From: KBS50 sp042666615
GTDB lineage: Bacteria; Actinomycetota; Actinomycetes; Mycobacteriales; Micromonosporaceae
Assembly: GCF_042666615.1 (NCBI RefSeq)
Contig: NZ_JBHTDD010000033.1
Coordinates: 1-64,000 of the forward strand
Reading direction: 5' to 3'
DNA: 64,000 bases
Below, in pieces: positions 7,641-16,235 of this stretch. Every line of letters starts with the position of its first letter. Position 1 is the stretch's first letter. A program made the translations under genes and the position numbers. A model generated the notes under the pieces. The model saw only the letters and a list, made by a program, of their open reading frames with translations. It did no database searches and was not told where the DNA came from.

Positions 7641-8579
7641 TCAGGCCGGCTCAGGACGGCTGGCCGGCGGCTCGGCGGGCCGGTCGTCGAGCTGGCTGGC
7701 GGGTCCGTCGTCGGCGGGCCGGTCGTCGGTCGTCGGGTCATCGGTCCGGGCGGCGGTCCGGGTGGCCCGCCAGCGACTCAACGCGAGGGTGGCGGAGTAA
7801 CCGGCCAGCACGATCACGTGGAACAGATACAGCCAGAGCAGCACCGCGACCCCGGCGCCGATCTCGTCGAAGCCGCCGAACGGGACCCCGAGGTCCAGCG
7901 GCAGCGAGCAGAAGAGCACGAAGCCGTGCAGGAATCCGGAGAGATTCGCCGCGGTGAACGAGCCCATCCCGAGGGCGGACAGCCAGTCCGGTGAGGCCGG
8001 TCCGACGACCCGGAACACCCAGAGCAGCACCGGTGTCAGCACCAACCAGACGGCCAGGAAGGAGAGCACCACCCCGAGCGCGCCGGCCAGGCCACCCTGC
8101 TGGACCAGCCGGGTGGTGGTGGGCAGGGCCATCAGGATGGACAGCAGCAGCGCCGGGGCCGGCGCCAGCAGCGGCAGCAGAAGCAGCCGCCCCCGCCAGC
8201 CGACCAGGGCGCCCGACTCCTTCCGTAGGGACACCGACACCATCGCCCGGCGCAGCCCCTCGCCGTACAGGGAGGCGGGCAGCACCGAGGCGAGCGCCAG
8301 CAACGGGGTGAGGGTCAACCCCGCGTCGACCAGGGCGGCCACCGCCCGGGGAGCACCGATCTCGGTGGGCAGCGTCTCGATGGCGTACGAGGAGAGCCGG
8401 CGCACCCGGTCGGCTCCGGCGGCCAACCCGGTCAACCAGATGGCGAGCAGCGCGATCGGCACCACGGCGATCGCCCCGAAGAAGGTGATCGCCGCCGCGT
8501 GCAGGGAGAGGTCCCGTCCCCGCACCGGCCGGAAAGCGGTGCTCACGATTTGTTTGGTCGACTTCCACGCACCACTCAC
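7641..8579 (-). CDS. YihY/BrkB family membrane protein
   Basis: 312 residues from GTG 8579. It is a multi-pass membrane protein with about six hydrophobic segments between residues 20 and 280 (for example AAITFFGAIAVVPIALLAIW and VAVLLWLYLFHVIVLAGYS). The G-A-A/I-A-V-L-LWLY-ILLG-like C-terminal helix pattern is that of the YihY family, once called ribonuclease BN; its function is not settled. The C-terminal ~40 residues are a hydrophilic, Asp/Pro/Arg-rich tail. I start at GTG 8579, which has GGGA a few bases upstream; ATG 8612 would add 11 residues but has no binding site. It converges on the MMPL gene with only 11 bases between stop codons. Confidence 0.82.
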   Translation of the reverse strand: MSGAWKSTKQIVSTAFRPVRGRDLSLHAAAITFFGAIAVVPIALLAIWLTGLAAGADRVRRLSSYAIETLPTEIGAPRAVAALVDAGLTLTPLLALASVLPASLYGEGLRRAMVSVSLRKESGALVGWRGRLLLLPLLAPAPALLLSILMALPTTTRLVQQGGLAGALGVVLSFLAVWLVLTPVLLWVFRVVGPASPDWLSALGMGSFTAANLSGFLHGFVLFCSLPLDLGVPFGGFDEIGAGVAVLLWLYLFHVIVLAGYSATLALSRWRATRTAARTDDPTTDDRPADDGPASQLDDRPAEPPASRPEPA

Positions 8580-8659
8580 GGTGATCCCATTCCCCGGGTC
8601 GCCGAGCGGCATGCGTGGGGACGCCGGTCGATCCGGCCCATCGGTGGTGGCGGACGTCA

Positions 8660-8722
8660 CCGGTCTGGGTGGCGTCCCGGTCTGGGGCGTCCCCGGTCTG
8701 GGGCGGTGTCCCCGGTCTGGGG
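8660..8722. repeat. Short tandem repeat CCGGTCTGGGG
   Basis: Four imperfect copies of CCGGTCTGGGG lie between the divergent YihY and GNAT genes, upstream of both starts. They look like slippage-type expansion. I see no promoter motif within them. Confidence 0.7.
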
Positions 8723-8824
8723 AGCCCCGGCCCCCGGCCTGGTGCGGCGTCCCCGGCGCGGGGCCCGACGCCGCCGGCCGGCTCGGCGAGGCGGTCCCGC
8801 CACTGTTCACTATGCTCGCCGGCC

Positions 8825-9385
8825 ATGGCGGTGTTCGAAACCGAGCGGCTGGTGGTCGACGACTGGACCGAGGAGCCGGCCGACGTGGCGCGCTTCCTCG
8901 ACACGTACTCCCGGGACGAGGTGATCCGCTGGCTGGGTGGCGGCGCGCCGCCGCTCGCGGACGAGGTCGAGGCGGCCGGCCGGATCCGTCGCTGGCGGGC
9001 CCGGAACGCGGAGCACGGCCCGCCGTACGGCATCTGGGCGGTCCGGGTCCGGGAGACCGGCCTGGCTGTCGGCACGGTCCTGCTGCTGCCGATGCCCGGA
9101 GCCGGGATGGCGCGTACCGATCAGGTCGAGGTCGGCTGGCACCTGCACCCGGACTCGTGGGGGCACGGCTACGCCACCGAGTCCGCCCGGGGTGCGCTGG
9201 TGCGCGGCTTCGCGGCCGGGTTGCCGGAGATCTACGCGGTGATCTGGCCCGGCAACACCCGATCGGAGGCGGTGACCCGGCGGCTCGGCATGACCCCGCT
9301 CGGCCGCCGCACAGACTGGTACGACGGTGCTGAGGTGGACGCCTTCGTGGCGAGGAAGGCCCCCTTGTTATCGCTTTCCATATAG
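8825..9385 (+). CDS. GNAT family N-acetyltransferase, RimJ/RimL type
   Basis: 186 residues. The order of segments is that of the ribosomal-protein-alanine acetyltransferase subgroup: an N-terminal ETERLVVDDW strand, a middle DQVEVGWHLHPDSWGHGYATES block that forms the acetyl-CoA pyrophosphate loop (WGHGYATE), and a late NTRSEAVTRRLGMTPLGR block typical of RimJ-like enzymes. The acceptor may be a protein N-terminus or a small amine or antibiotic and cannot be told from sequence. I start at ATG 8825, directly before the conserved strand; the frame is open further upstream through a tandem repeat. The last ~10 residues (KAPLLSLSI) are encoded by a dispersed repeat at 9353-9404, so the C-terminus was probably changed by that insertion. 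Confidence 0.85.
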   Translation: MAVFETERLVVDDWTEEPADVARFLDTYSRDEVIRWLGGGAPPLADEVEAAGRIRRWRARNAEHGPPYGIWAVRVRETGLAVGTVLLLPMPGAGMARTDQVEVGWHLHPDSWGHGYATESARGALVRGFAAGLPEIYAVIWPGNTRSEAVTRRLGMTPLGRRTDWYDGAEVDAFVARKAPLLSLSI

Positions 9386-9404
9386 GAAAGGGCCCCCTGT
9401 CAAC
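9353..9404. repeat. Family C repeat, copy C1
   Basis: The block AGGAAGGCCCCCTTGTTATC continues into a hairpin CTTTCC-atata-GGAAAG and then GGGCCCCCTGTCAAC. It resembles the GGAAGG-GCCC blocks at 24422, 36948 and 43649. Its left half is read through as the C-terminus of the GNAT gene, which stops at 9385 inside the element. Confidence 0.55.
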
Positions 9405-9542
9405 ACCACCGCCCGCCGCCTGCCACCCGCCGCCGGCCGGCCGCCGGGCGCCGGCGTCGCACTCGGTGTGCGACGCCAGCCCGAGCGGGGCTGCGGCGAT
9501 AGGCTGAGCGGTGCAGGATGTCCCGCGCAGGGGGTGATGGGG

Positions 9543-10262
9543 ATGGCACAGCCGGTGACCACGCCGGATCCGGCGCCGGAGCCGGGCGAGCCGTCGTTCG
9601 ACGCGTTGCGCTGGCACGATGAGCCGTGGACGGCCCGCCTCGCCCTCGATCTGTTACCGGAGACCAATGGCCCCCGGATCGAGGTCCTGAGCGGAAGCGT
9701 GATCGTGACACCACATGCGGGAACGGACCACCAAGCGGTGGAACGAGAGCTGCCCTACGTCTTGCATCGGGCGGCTCGTCGTGCCGGTTACTGGGTCTAT
9801 CCAGAGATCAATGTCGTCTCAGGTAGCGACCTGTTCATCCCTGATATCGCCGTCCTCCGCGCGCCGGGAGGTGGTCGCTCGTCAGTGAAGATCACCGAGG
9901 CGGTCCTGCTGGCGGAAGTCGTGTCCGCTGGTACGCGACGCAAGGACGTGATCGACCGCCCTCGGCAGTACGCCGCCGCCGGTGTGCCCTTCTTCCTCCG
10001 GGTTGATCTCCGTAACCGGGTGCCGGCGATCGCGTTGTTCGAGCTGGTCGAGGGGGAATATCGGCCGGTGGCCGCCGCGGCGGCGGGCAACACCTTCGTG
10101 ATGCGGGAACCCTTCGAGTTCTCCATCGATCCGGCCGAGCTGCTCGACGACGAGCCGGCGGAGGCCGACCTGCGTGACGACGAGCCAGCGGAGGCCGGGA
10201 CGGCGGAGATCGAAACAACGGAGTCCGTCGCGACGGAGGACGCCGCCGACCCGGTCAACTGA
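9543..10262 (+). CDS. Uma2 family (DUF820) restriction-endonuclease-fold protein
   Basis: 239 residues. The core has the DUF820/Uma2 pattern: RIEVLSGSVIVTPHAGTDHQAV, then a PDIAVLRAP strand with the catalytic Asp, then AVLLAEVVSAGTRRKDVIDRPRQYAAAGVPFFLRVDL, giving the PD-(D/E)XK order D...E-V with a downstream Lys. Uma2 genes are abundant in actinobacteria and cyanobacteria and of unknown role. The C-terminal ~45 residues are acidic, with the duplicated unit DDEPAEA. I prefer ATG 9543, since AGGGGG lies 8 bases upstream; ATG 9537 two codons earlier is too close to it. It stands alone between the GNAT gene and dxr. Confidence 0.85.
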   Translation: MAQPVTTPDPAPEPGEPSFDALRWHDEPWTARLALDLLPETNGPRIEVLSGSVIVTPHAGTDHQAVERELPYVLHRAARRAGYWVYPEINVVSGSDLFIPDIAVLRAPGGGRSSVKITEAVLLAEVVSAGTRRKDVIDRPRQYAAAGVPFFLRVDLRNRVPAIALFELVEGEYRPVAAAAAGNTFVMREPFEFSIDPAELLDDEPAEADLRDDEPAEAGTAEIETTESVATEDAADPVN

Positions 10263-10313
10263 TCATGGGCGGGCTGCCGAGGGATGTCAGCGGCGCTCGG
10301 GGACAATGGTGGC

Positions 10314-11525
10314 GTGACCGTTCCCCGTGATCTCGTCCTGCTCGGCTCCACCGGCTCGATCGGCACCCAGGCGGTGGACATCGTCCGCCGCAACCCGGAT
10401 CGGTTCCGGGTGGTGGCGCTGGGTGCCGGGGGCGGCAACATCGCCGAGTTGGCCGCCCAGGCGCTGGAACTGGGTGTCGAGGTGGTCGGCGTGGCGAAAT
10501 CGTCCGCCGTGCAGGACCTGCAACTGGCGTTCTACGCCGAGGCGCAGAAGCGCGGCTACCCGACCGGCGGGTTCAAGATCCCGAAGATCCTCGCCGGCCC
10601 GGACGCGATGACGGACCTGGCCGAGTGGCCGTGTGACGTGGTGCTCAACGGGGTCGTCGGCTCCCGCGGTCTGGCGCCCACCCTGGCGGCGCTGCGCTCC
10701 GGGCGTACCCTCGCCCTGGCCAACAAGGAGTCGTTGGTGGCCGGCGGCCCGGTGGTGAAGGCCGCGGTGACGCGGCCGGGGCAGATCGTCCCGGTGGATT
10801 CCGAGCACACGGCCCTGGCCCAGTGCCTGCGGTCGGGCAGCCGGTCGGAGGTGCGCCGGCTGATCGTCACCGCCAGCGGCGGACCGTTCCGGGGCCGGCG
10901 GCGGGACGAGTTGACCGACGTCACACCGGAGCAGGCGCTCGCCCACCCGACCTGGAACATGGGGCCGGTCGTCACGATCAACTCAGCGACGATGGTGAAC
11001 AAGGCCCTGGAAGTGATCGAGGCGCACGAGCTGTTCGACGTCCCGTACCGGGACATCACCGTGATGATTCACCCGACCTCGGTGATCCACTCGATGGTCG
11101 AGTTCGTCGACGGCTCGACGATCGCGCAGGCCAGCCCACCGGACATGCGGCTGCCGATCGCCGTGGCCCTGGGCTGGCCGGACCGGGTGCCCGACGCGGC
11201 GGCCGCGGTGGACTGGACGGCGAGCCACACCTGGGAGTTCGCCCCGCTGGACGACGAGGCGTTCCCGGCCGTCGCGCTGGCCAAGGCGGCGGGTGAGGCC
11301 GGCCGGTGCCGGCCGGCGATCTACAACGCGGCGAACGAGGAGTGCGTGGCGGCCTTCGTCGCCGGTCGGTTGCCGTTCCTCGGCATCGTCGACACCCTCC
11401 AGCGGGTGCTGGAGGACACTCCGGATTTCGCCGAACCGGGTAACGTCGAGGACGTGCTCGCCGCCGAGTCCTGGGCGCGGGGGTACGCGCAGGAACTCAT
11501 CTCGGGTTCGGTGGAAGGACATTGA
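10314..11525 (+). CDS. dxr: 1-deoxy-D-xylulose 5-phosphate reductoisomerase
   Basis: 403 residues. It converts DXP to 2-C-methyl-D-erythritol 4-phosphate with NADPH, the committed step of the MEP isoprenoid pathway. Visible are the NADPH-binding LLGSTGSIGTQ at the N-terminus, the ANKESLVAGG motif, the metal/substrate segment PVDSEHTALAQ, the ASGGPFRG loop, and the C-terminal YNAANEECVAAF. Length matches the family (about 400). I chose GTG 10314, which places the Rossmann motif at residue 7; ATG 10284 would add 10 residues without a usable ribosome binding site. It overlaps the next gene by one base (TGATG) and is followed by a protease and ispG, the usual actinobacterial arrangement, so the three are one operon. 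Confidence 0.97.
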   Translation: MTVPRDLVLLGSTGSIGTQAVDIVRRNPDRFRVVALGAGGGNIAELAAQALELGVEVVGVAKSSAVQDLQLAFYAEAQKRGYPTGGFKIPKILAGPDAMTDLAEWPCDVVLNGVVGSRGLAPTLAALRSGRTLALANKESLVAGGPVVKAAVTRPGQIVPVDSEHTALAQCLRSGSRSEVRRLIVTASGGPFRGRRRDELTDVTPEQALAHPTWNMGPVVTINSATMVNKALEVIEAHELFDVPYRDITVMIHPTSVIHSMVEFVDGSTIAQASPPDMRLPIAVALGWPDRVPDAAAAVDWTASHTWEFAPLDDEAFPAVALAKAAGEAGRCRPAIYNAANEECVAAFVAGRLPFLGIVDTLQRVLEDTPDFAEPGNVEDVLAAESWARGYAQELISGSVEGH

Positions 11526-12775
11526 TGCTGTACGTGCTCGGGGTCGTGGTGATCGCCCTGGGGATCCTCATCTCGGTGAGCCTGCACGAGGCCGGTCATC
11601 TGCTGACCGCCAAGGCGTTCGGGATGAAGGTCACCAAGTATTTCGTCGGCTTCGGCCCCACGCTCTGGTCGTTCCGGCGCGGTGAGACGGAGTACGGGAT
11701 CAAGGGCATCCCGCTCGGCGGCTTCTGCAAGATCGTCGGAATGACGCCGCAGGACGACGATGTCGACCCCGCGGACGAGCACCGGGTGATGTGGCGGTAT
11801 CCGGTCTGGAAGCGCACAGTCGTGATGGCCTCCGGGTCGGCGGCGCACTTCGCGTTGGCGATCATCGGCGCCTGGATGGCGGCGATGTTCGTGGGCCTGC
11901 CGAACCCGGCGTATCCGGACACCGACGCCGAGGCTCGCCAGGAGCCCGCTGTGATCGCGGTCGGGCCGTGTCTGCCCGCCGACCCGGCGCGGACCGCATG
12001 CCAGCCCGGCGATCCGGCGAGCCCGGCCGGGGTCGCCCAGTTGCGCGACGGCGACCGGGTCACCTCGTTCGACGGCAAGCCGGTGACCAACTACGGCGAC
12101 CTGCTCGTTGCGCTGCGCGGCGCCCAGCCTGGCGACAAGGTCACCATCCGGTACGAGCGGGATGGCAGCCCGGGGGTGGCGAATGTCACCATGGGCGAGA
12201 TGCGGCGACCGCCGTTGGACGACCCGAAGGGCCCCGTCGGCCCGGTGGCCGCGCTCGGCGTGGGGCTGCTGCCGACCACCCCGGGCACCCTCACCTACGG
12301 CCCGATCGACGCGGTCGGTGCCTCCGCCGACTTCACCGGCACGATGGCGGTGGAGACGGTCCGCGCCATCCAGCGCATCCCGGAGAAGGTTCCCGCCCTG
12401 TTCGCCGCGATCGGCGGCGCGGAGCGCGATGTCGACACCCCGATCAGCGTGGTCGGCGCGAGCCGGCTGGGCGGGGAGGCGCTGGAGGCCGGCGTCTGGC
12501 AGATGCTTGTCTTCCTGTTCATTTCACTGAACTTCTTCATCGGGGTGTTCAACCTGCTGCCACTGCTGCCGGTGGACGGCGGGCACATCGCGATCGCGTG
12601 GTTCGAGCGGGTCCGGTCGTGGGTGTACGCCCGGCTCGGCAAGCCGGACCCGGGCCGCGTCGACTACCTGAAGCTCATGCCCCTCACATACGCGGTGATC
12701 CTGGTCGGTGGCTCCTTCATGTTGCTCACCATCACCGCGGACGTCGTCAATCCCATCACGCTGTTCTCGAGGTGA
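11525..12775 (+). CDS. rseP: Site-2 protease, RseP/Rip1 family zinc metalloprotease
   Basis: 416 residues. An intramembrane protease: the first transmembrane segment carries H21-E22-A-G-H25, the zinc motif, and the C-terminal membrane segment has NLLPLLPVDGGH, which supplies the third ligand (Asp). Between them is a PDZ domain around VAQLRDGDRVTSFDGKPVTNYGDLL (residues ~165-220). Family members cut anti-sigma factors and other single-pass membrane proteins; the mycobacterial homologue is Rip1. I start at ATG 11525, overlapping the dxr stop; a TTG lies one codon earlier. It is followed by ispG with an 8-base gap. This dxr-protease-ispG order is conserved in actinobacteria without an obvious functional link. 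Confidence 0.93.
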   Translation: MLYVLGVVVIALGILISVSLHEAGHLLTAKAFGMKVTKYFVGFGPTLWSFRRGETEYGIKGIPLGGFCKIVGMTPQDDDVDPADEHRVMWRYPVWKRTVVMASGSAAHFALAIIGAWMAAMFVGLPNPAYPDTDAEARQEPAVIAVGPCLPADPARTACQPGDPASPAGVAQLRDGDRVTSFDGKPVTNYGDLLVALRGAQPGDKVTIRYERDGSPGVANVTMGEMRRPPLDDPKGPVGPVAALGVGLLPTTPGTLTYGPIDAVGASADFTGTMAVETVRAIQRIPEKVPALFAAIGGAERDVDTPISVVGASRLGGEALEAGVWQMLVFLFISLNFFIGVFNLLPLLPVDGGHIAIAWFERVRSWVYARLGKPDPGRVDYLKLMPLTYAVILVGGSFMLLTITADVVNPITLFSR

Positions 12776-12783
12776 GTGCTTCC

Positions 12784-13956
12784 GTGACCGCTGTCAGTCT
12801 GGGCATGCCCGCCGTGCCGCCGCCGCCCCTGGCCCCGCGCCGGGCGAGCCGGCAGATCATGGTCGGCTCGGTGCCGGTCGGCGGCGGCGCGCCGGTGTCC
12901 GTGCAGTCGATGACCACCACGTTGACCGCCGACATCAACGCGACCCTCCAGCAGATCGCCGAGCTGACGGCGTCCGGCTGCCAGATCGTCCGGGTGGCGG
13001 TGCCGTCCCAGGACGATGTGGAGGCGCTTCCGGCGATCGCCAAGAAGTCGCAGCTCCCGGTCATCGCCGACATCCACTTCCAGCCCAAGTACGTCTTCGC
13101 CGCGATCGACGCGGGCTGCGCCGCGGTGCGGGTCAACCCGGGCAACATCCGGCAGTTCGACGACAAGGTCAAGGAGATCGCGAAGGCGGCCGGTGACGCG
13201 GGCGTGCCGATCCGGATCGGTGTCAACGCCGGATCGTTGGACAAGCGGCTGCTGGCCAAGTACGGCAAGGCCACCGCCGAGGCGCTTGTCGAGTCGGCGC
13301 TGTGGGAGTGCTCGCTGTTCGAGGAGCATGGCTTCCGGGACATCAAGATCTCGGTCAAGCACAACGACCCGGTGGTGATGATCCGCGCGTACCGGCAACT
13401 CGCTGAGCAGTGCGACTATCCGTTGCACCTGGGCGTCACGGAGGCCGGCCCCGCGTTTCAGGGCACCATCAAGTCGGCGGTGGCGTTCGGCGCGTTGCTG
13501 GCCGAGGGGATCGGGGACACCATCCGGGTGTCGCTGTCCGCGCCGCCGGTCGAGGAGATCAAGGTCGGCGCCGCCATCCTGGAGTCGTTGGGGCTGCGCG
13601 AGCGCGGCTTGGAGATCGTCTCCTGCCCGTCCTGTGGCCGGGCCCAGGTGGACGTGTACAAGCTGGCCGAGGAGGTCACCGCCGGGCTGGAAGGTCTGCC
13701 GGTGCCGCTGCGGGTGGCGGTGATGGGCTGTGTGGTGAACGGTCCGGGTGAGGCTCGGGAGGCCGACCTCGGGGTGGCGTCCGGCAACGGCAAGGGCCAG
13801 ATCTTCGTGAAGGGTCAGGTCATCAAGACCGTTCCGGAGGCGCAGATCGTGGAGACGCTGATCGAGGAGGCGCTCCGGCTCGCCGACGAGATGGGTGCCG
13901 AGCTGCCCGAGGAGCTGCGCGGCATGATCACTGGGCCCACGGTCACCGTCCACTGA
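12784..13956 (+). CDS. ispG: 4-hydroxy-3-methylbut-2-enyl diphosphate synthase (flavodoxin/ferredoxin)
   Basis: 390 residues. It reduces methylerythritol cyclodiphosphate to HMBPP using a [4Fe-4S] cluster, the penultimate MEP pathway step. The N-terminal TIM-barrel begins VGSVPVGGGAPVSVQSMTTT; the C-terminal cluster domain has C281-P-S-C284 and G-C316-VVNGPGE, with Glu of GPGE as the fourth ligand. I chose GTG 12784 because GAGGTGAG lies about 8 bases upstream; a GTG at 12772 overlapping the protease stop is an alternative. Two Pro-rich runs (PPPPLAP) in the first 20 residues are usual in this group. A strong hairpin follows the stop codon at 13964-13994. Confidence 0.96.
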   Translation: MTAVSLGMPAVPPPPLAPRRASRQIMVGSVPVGGGAPVSVQSMTTTLTADINATLQQIAELTASGCQIVRVAVPSQDDVEALPAIAKKSQLPVIADIHFQPKYVFAAIDAGCAAVRVNPGNIRQFDDKVKEIAKAAGDAGVPIRIGVNAGSLDKRLLAKYGKATAEALVESALWECSLFEEHGFRDIKISVKHNDPVVMIRAYRQLAEQCDYPLHLGVTEAGPAFQGTIKSAVAFGALLAEGIGDTIRVSLSAPPVEEIKVGAAILESLGLRERGLEIVSCPSCGRAQVDVYKLAEEVTAGLEGLPVPLRVAVMGCVVNGPGEAREADLGVASGNGKGQIFVKGQVIKTVPEAQIVETLIEEALRLADEMGAELPEELRGMITGPTVTVH

Positions 13957-13963
13957 CGATCGA

Positions 13964-13994
13964 CGCGCGCCGACGGCGACCGTCCCGGCGCGCG
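13964..13994 (+). terminator. Stem-loop terminator after ispG
   Basis: CGCGCGCCG (13964-13972) pairs with CGGCGCGCG (13986-13994), and an inner ACGG/CCGT adds four pairs, giving about 13 bp with a two-base bulge. It starts 8 bases after the ispG stop. There is no U-tract, as is common in actinobacteria. Confidence 0.65.
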
Positions 13995-14021
13995 AGGTGA
14001 GACAGCTCACCCGGCCCTTCT

Positions 14022-14045
14022 CAAACCGTACGTACGTATTGTTTG
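14022..14045. promoter_or_regulatory. Palindromic operator candidate upstream of MFS gene
   Basis: CAAAC-cg-TACGTACGTA-tt-GTTTG: a 24-bp block in which outer arms and the central TACGTACGTA share the same symmetry axis, 20 of 24 positions matching. It ends 8 bases before ATG 14054, so a bound protein would block transcription or translation start. It resembles TetR-type sites. No regulator gene is adjacent. Confidence 0.6.
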
Positions 14046-14053
14046 ATTGGATC

Positions 14054-15277
14054 ATGGGCATCCTCCCCGCACCCGGACCGACCCGGGTCCTTGCCGTGGC
14101 CACGTTGATCAACACGGTCGGGCGGGGGATCTGGCTGACCGCCAGTGCCCTCTTCCTGACCCGGGCGGTCGGGCTGACGGTCACCGAGGTGGGCATCGGG
14201 CTCACGGTGACCGCTCTGGTGAGCCTCGTCGCCAGCAGCCCGATGGGCTATCTCGCCGACCGGTACGGCCCCCGTGGCATCCAGATCGCCGCGACGCTGG
14301 CCGCCGCCGGGTTCACTGCGGCCCTGGTCACCGTCCGCTCGCTGCCGGCCTTCCTGTTGGTCGGCGCCGCCAGCGCCCTCGCCGACGCGGCGAATCGAGG
14401 GGCCCGGGGAGCACTGATCGCCGGGGTGGTGCCAGTCGCCGACCGAGTACGCACCCGCGCCTACCTGCGCTCCGTCACAAACGTGGGCATCTCGGTGGGT
14501 GCCGTGGTGGCGGGTCTCGGGATCGCCGCCGACACCCGGCAGGCGTACGTCGCGTTGGTGCTGGCCGACGCCACCACGTTCCTCCTCGCGGCCCTCGTGC
14601 TCACCCGGCTCGCGCCGGTGCCGCCGGTCCCCGCTCCCACGAGCGGGCCTCGACTGCTGGCCCTGCGGGACCGGCCGTTCCTCGTCTTCACCCTGCTCGA
14701 CGGGCTCATGTCGATGCACTTCAGCCTGCTCAACATCGCACTGCCGCTGTGGATCGCCGGGCACACCGCCGCCCCGCGCTGGCTCATCTCCGCGCTGATG
14801 CTGGTGAACACGGCGATGGTGGTGATGTTCCAGGTCCGGGCCTCCCGCGGCACCGAGAGCATCACCGGCGCGGCGGCGGCGTCCCGCCGGGCTGGCGTGG
14901 CCATCGCGGCGGCCTGCGCGTTGTTCGCGGTCAGCGGCTCGGTGCCCACGGCGGTGGCGATCGCGTTGCTCTTCGCCGGCGCGCTGGCACACGTGGTGGG
15001 GGAACTCTGGCATTCGGCCGCGGGGTGGGGCATCTCCTTCGGTCTGGCTCCGGAGCACGCCCACGGGCAGTACCAGGGGACGTACGCGATGGGCATGCAG
15101 GTCGGGAGCATGCTGGCGCCCGTCGTGGTGACCACCCTGGCGGTCGGCTGGGGACTTCCGGGATGGTTGGTGCTCGGTGTCCTGTTCGCCACCCTCGGTG
15201 CCCTCGTGCCCCCGGTGAGCCGGTGGGCCGAGCGCCACCGGCCGGTGCCGACCGTCGAGGTGGCCGCGGCGCGCTAG
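14054..15277 (+). CDS. MFS transporter
   Basis: 407 residues with about 12 transmembrane segments. The loop between helices 2 and 3 carries the MFS motif A variant MGYLADRYGPRG, and the sixth/seventh helix junction has the usual charged loop. The first helix (TRVLAVATLINTVGRGIWLTASALFLTRA) resembles drug-efflux MFS proteins of actinobacteria. It probably exports a small molecule by proton antiport. I start at ATG 14054, which lies directly after a palindromic operator candidate; a GTG at 13997 would add 19 residues, but would put the palindrome inside the gene. There is no clear ribosome binding site, so the transcript may be leaderless or nearly so. Confidence 0.85.
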   Translation: MGILPAPGPTRVLAVATLINTVGRGIWLTASALFLTRAVGLTVTEVGIGLTVTALVSLVASSPMGYLADRYGPRGIQIAATLAAAGFTAALVTVRSLPAFLLVGAASALADAANRGARGALIAGVVPVADRVRTRAYLRSVTNVGISVGAVVAGLGIAADTRQAYVALVLADATTFLLAALVLTRLAPVPPVPAPTSGPRLLALRDRPFLVFTLLDGLMSMHFSLLNIALPLWIAGHTAAPRWLISALMLVNTAMVVMFQVRASRGTESITGAAAASRRAGVAIAAACALFAVSGSVPTAVAIALLFAGALAHVVGELWHSAAGWGISFGLAPEHAHGQYQGTYAMGMQVGSMLAPVVVTTLAVGWGLPGWLVLGVLFATLGALVPPVSRWAERHRPVPTVEVAAAR

Positions 15278-15384
15278 CGCCCGTGGAAAGCCGCGCCGCA
15301 GGCCCGGCCAGGGGCTCTGACGCAGCCCTCCCGGGGCGCCGGTCGGCCGGTCGGACCGCCAGATGATCTGGCAGGCTGGTAGGC

Positions 15385-16224
15385 GTGCTGACGGTTCCGG
15401 TGCGGCAACTCGGGGAGGCCGAGCGATCGGCCGTGGAGCGGATCCTGGACCGTGACCCCTTCGCGGCGGCTCAGGTCGCCGAGCGGGTGGCCGCCCGCGG
15501 CCTGTCGTGGTGGCGAGCCGACGGTCGGATCCTCGGCTACGGTTCCCGCCGCCAGGTCGAGGCGCTGTGCTGGCTCGGCGGGCACCTGACACCGGTGCTC
15601 GCCTCGCCGCCGGCGATCGACGCCTTCGCCGAACAACTTGGGGGCGAGGAGCGGACCTGCTCGTCGTTGGTGGGTCGGGCCGACGCGGTGCTCGGCCTGT
15701 GGGACCGGTTGTCCTCGTCGTGGGGTCCGGCCCGGGATGTCCGGCCCAACCAGCCGCTGCTGGCCACCGAGACCGAGGCGCCGATCGCGCCGGACCCGGC
15801 CGTGCGGCTGGTCCGCACGGGCGAGGTGGACCTGCTCTTCCCGGCGGCAGTGGCCATGTACAGCGAGGAGGTGGGGACGTCACCGCTGGCCGACGACGGC
15901 GGGCGCAGCTACCGCCGCAGGGTCATGGAGTTGGTCCGGGGACGCCGCGCCTATGCCAGGATCGTCGACGGCGAGGTGGTGTTCAAGGCGGAACTGGCGG
16001 TGGTGACCAGGCGTACCGCCCAGGTGCAGGGAGTGTGGGTGGCGCCGGCCTGGCGCGGCCGCGGTATCGCCGCCGCCGCCATGGCCGCCGTCGTCCGGGA
16101 CGCGTTGGCCCGGGTCGCGCCGACGGTCAGCCTGTACGTGAACGACTTCAACGCCCCGGCCCGCCGGGTGTACGCCCGGTGCGGCTTCCGCCCGGTCGGC
16201 ACCTTCGCCACCGTCCTGTTCTAA
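15385..16224 (+). CDS. GNAT family N-acetyltransferase with DUF4081 N-terminal domain
   Basis: 279 residues in two parts. The N-terminal ~130 residues form the DUF4081 module (GNAT-like, inactive), with PFAAAQVAERVAARGL and a WLGGHLTPVLA strand. The C-terminal half is a canonical GNAT domain with VQGVWVAPAWRGRGIAAAAMAAVV, where RGRGIA binds acetyl-CoA, and YVNDFNAPARRVYARCGFRPVGTF. This two-domain protein is regularly found close to dxr-ispG in actinobacteria, and its substrate is unknown. GTG 15385 is used as start. It converges on another GNAT gene, with palindrome A2 between them. Confidence 0.9.
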   Translation: MLTVPVRQLGEAERSAVERILDRDPFAAAQVAERVAARGLSWWRADGRILGYGSRRQVEALCWLGGHLTPVLASPPAIDAFAEQLGGEERTCSSLVGRADAVLGLWDRLSSSWGPARDVRPNQPLLATETEAPIAPDPAVRLVRTGEVDLLFPAAVAMYSEEVGTSPLADDGGRSYRRRVMELVRGRRAYARIVDGEVVFKAELAVVTRRTAQVQGVWVAPAWRGRGIAAAAMAAVVRDALARVAPTVSLYVNDFNAPARRVYARCGFRPVGTFATVLF

Positions 16225-16235
16225 CTCCCTCCTCG

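Noticed and set aside
12664..14205. A 513-codon open frame antisense to ispG
   Set aside because: Composition is that of a GC-driven shadow, and it runs across the ispG terminator and the MFS operator.
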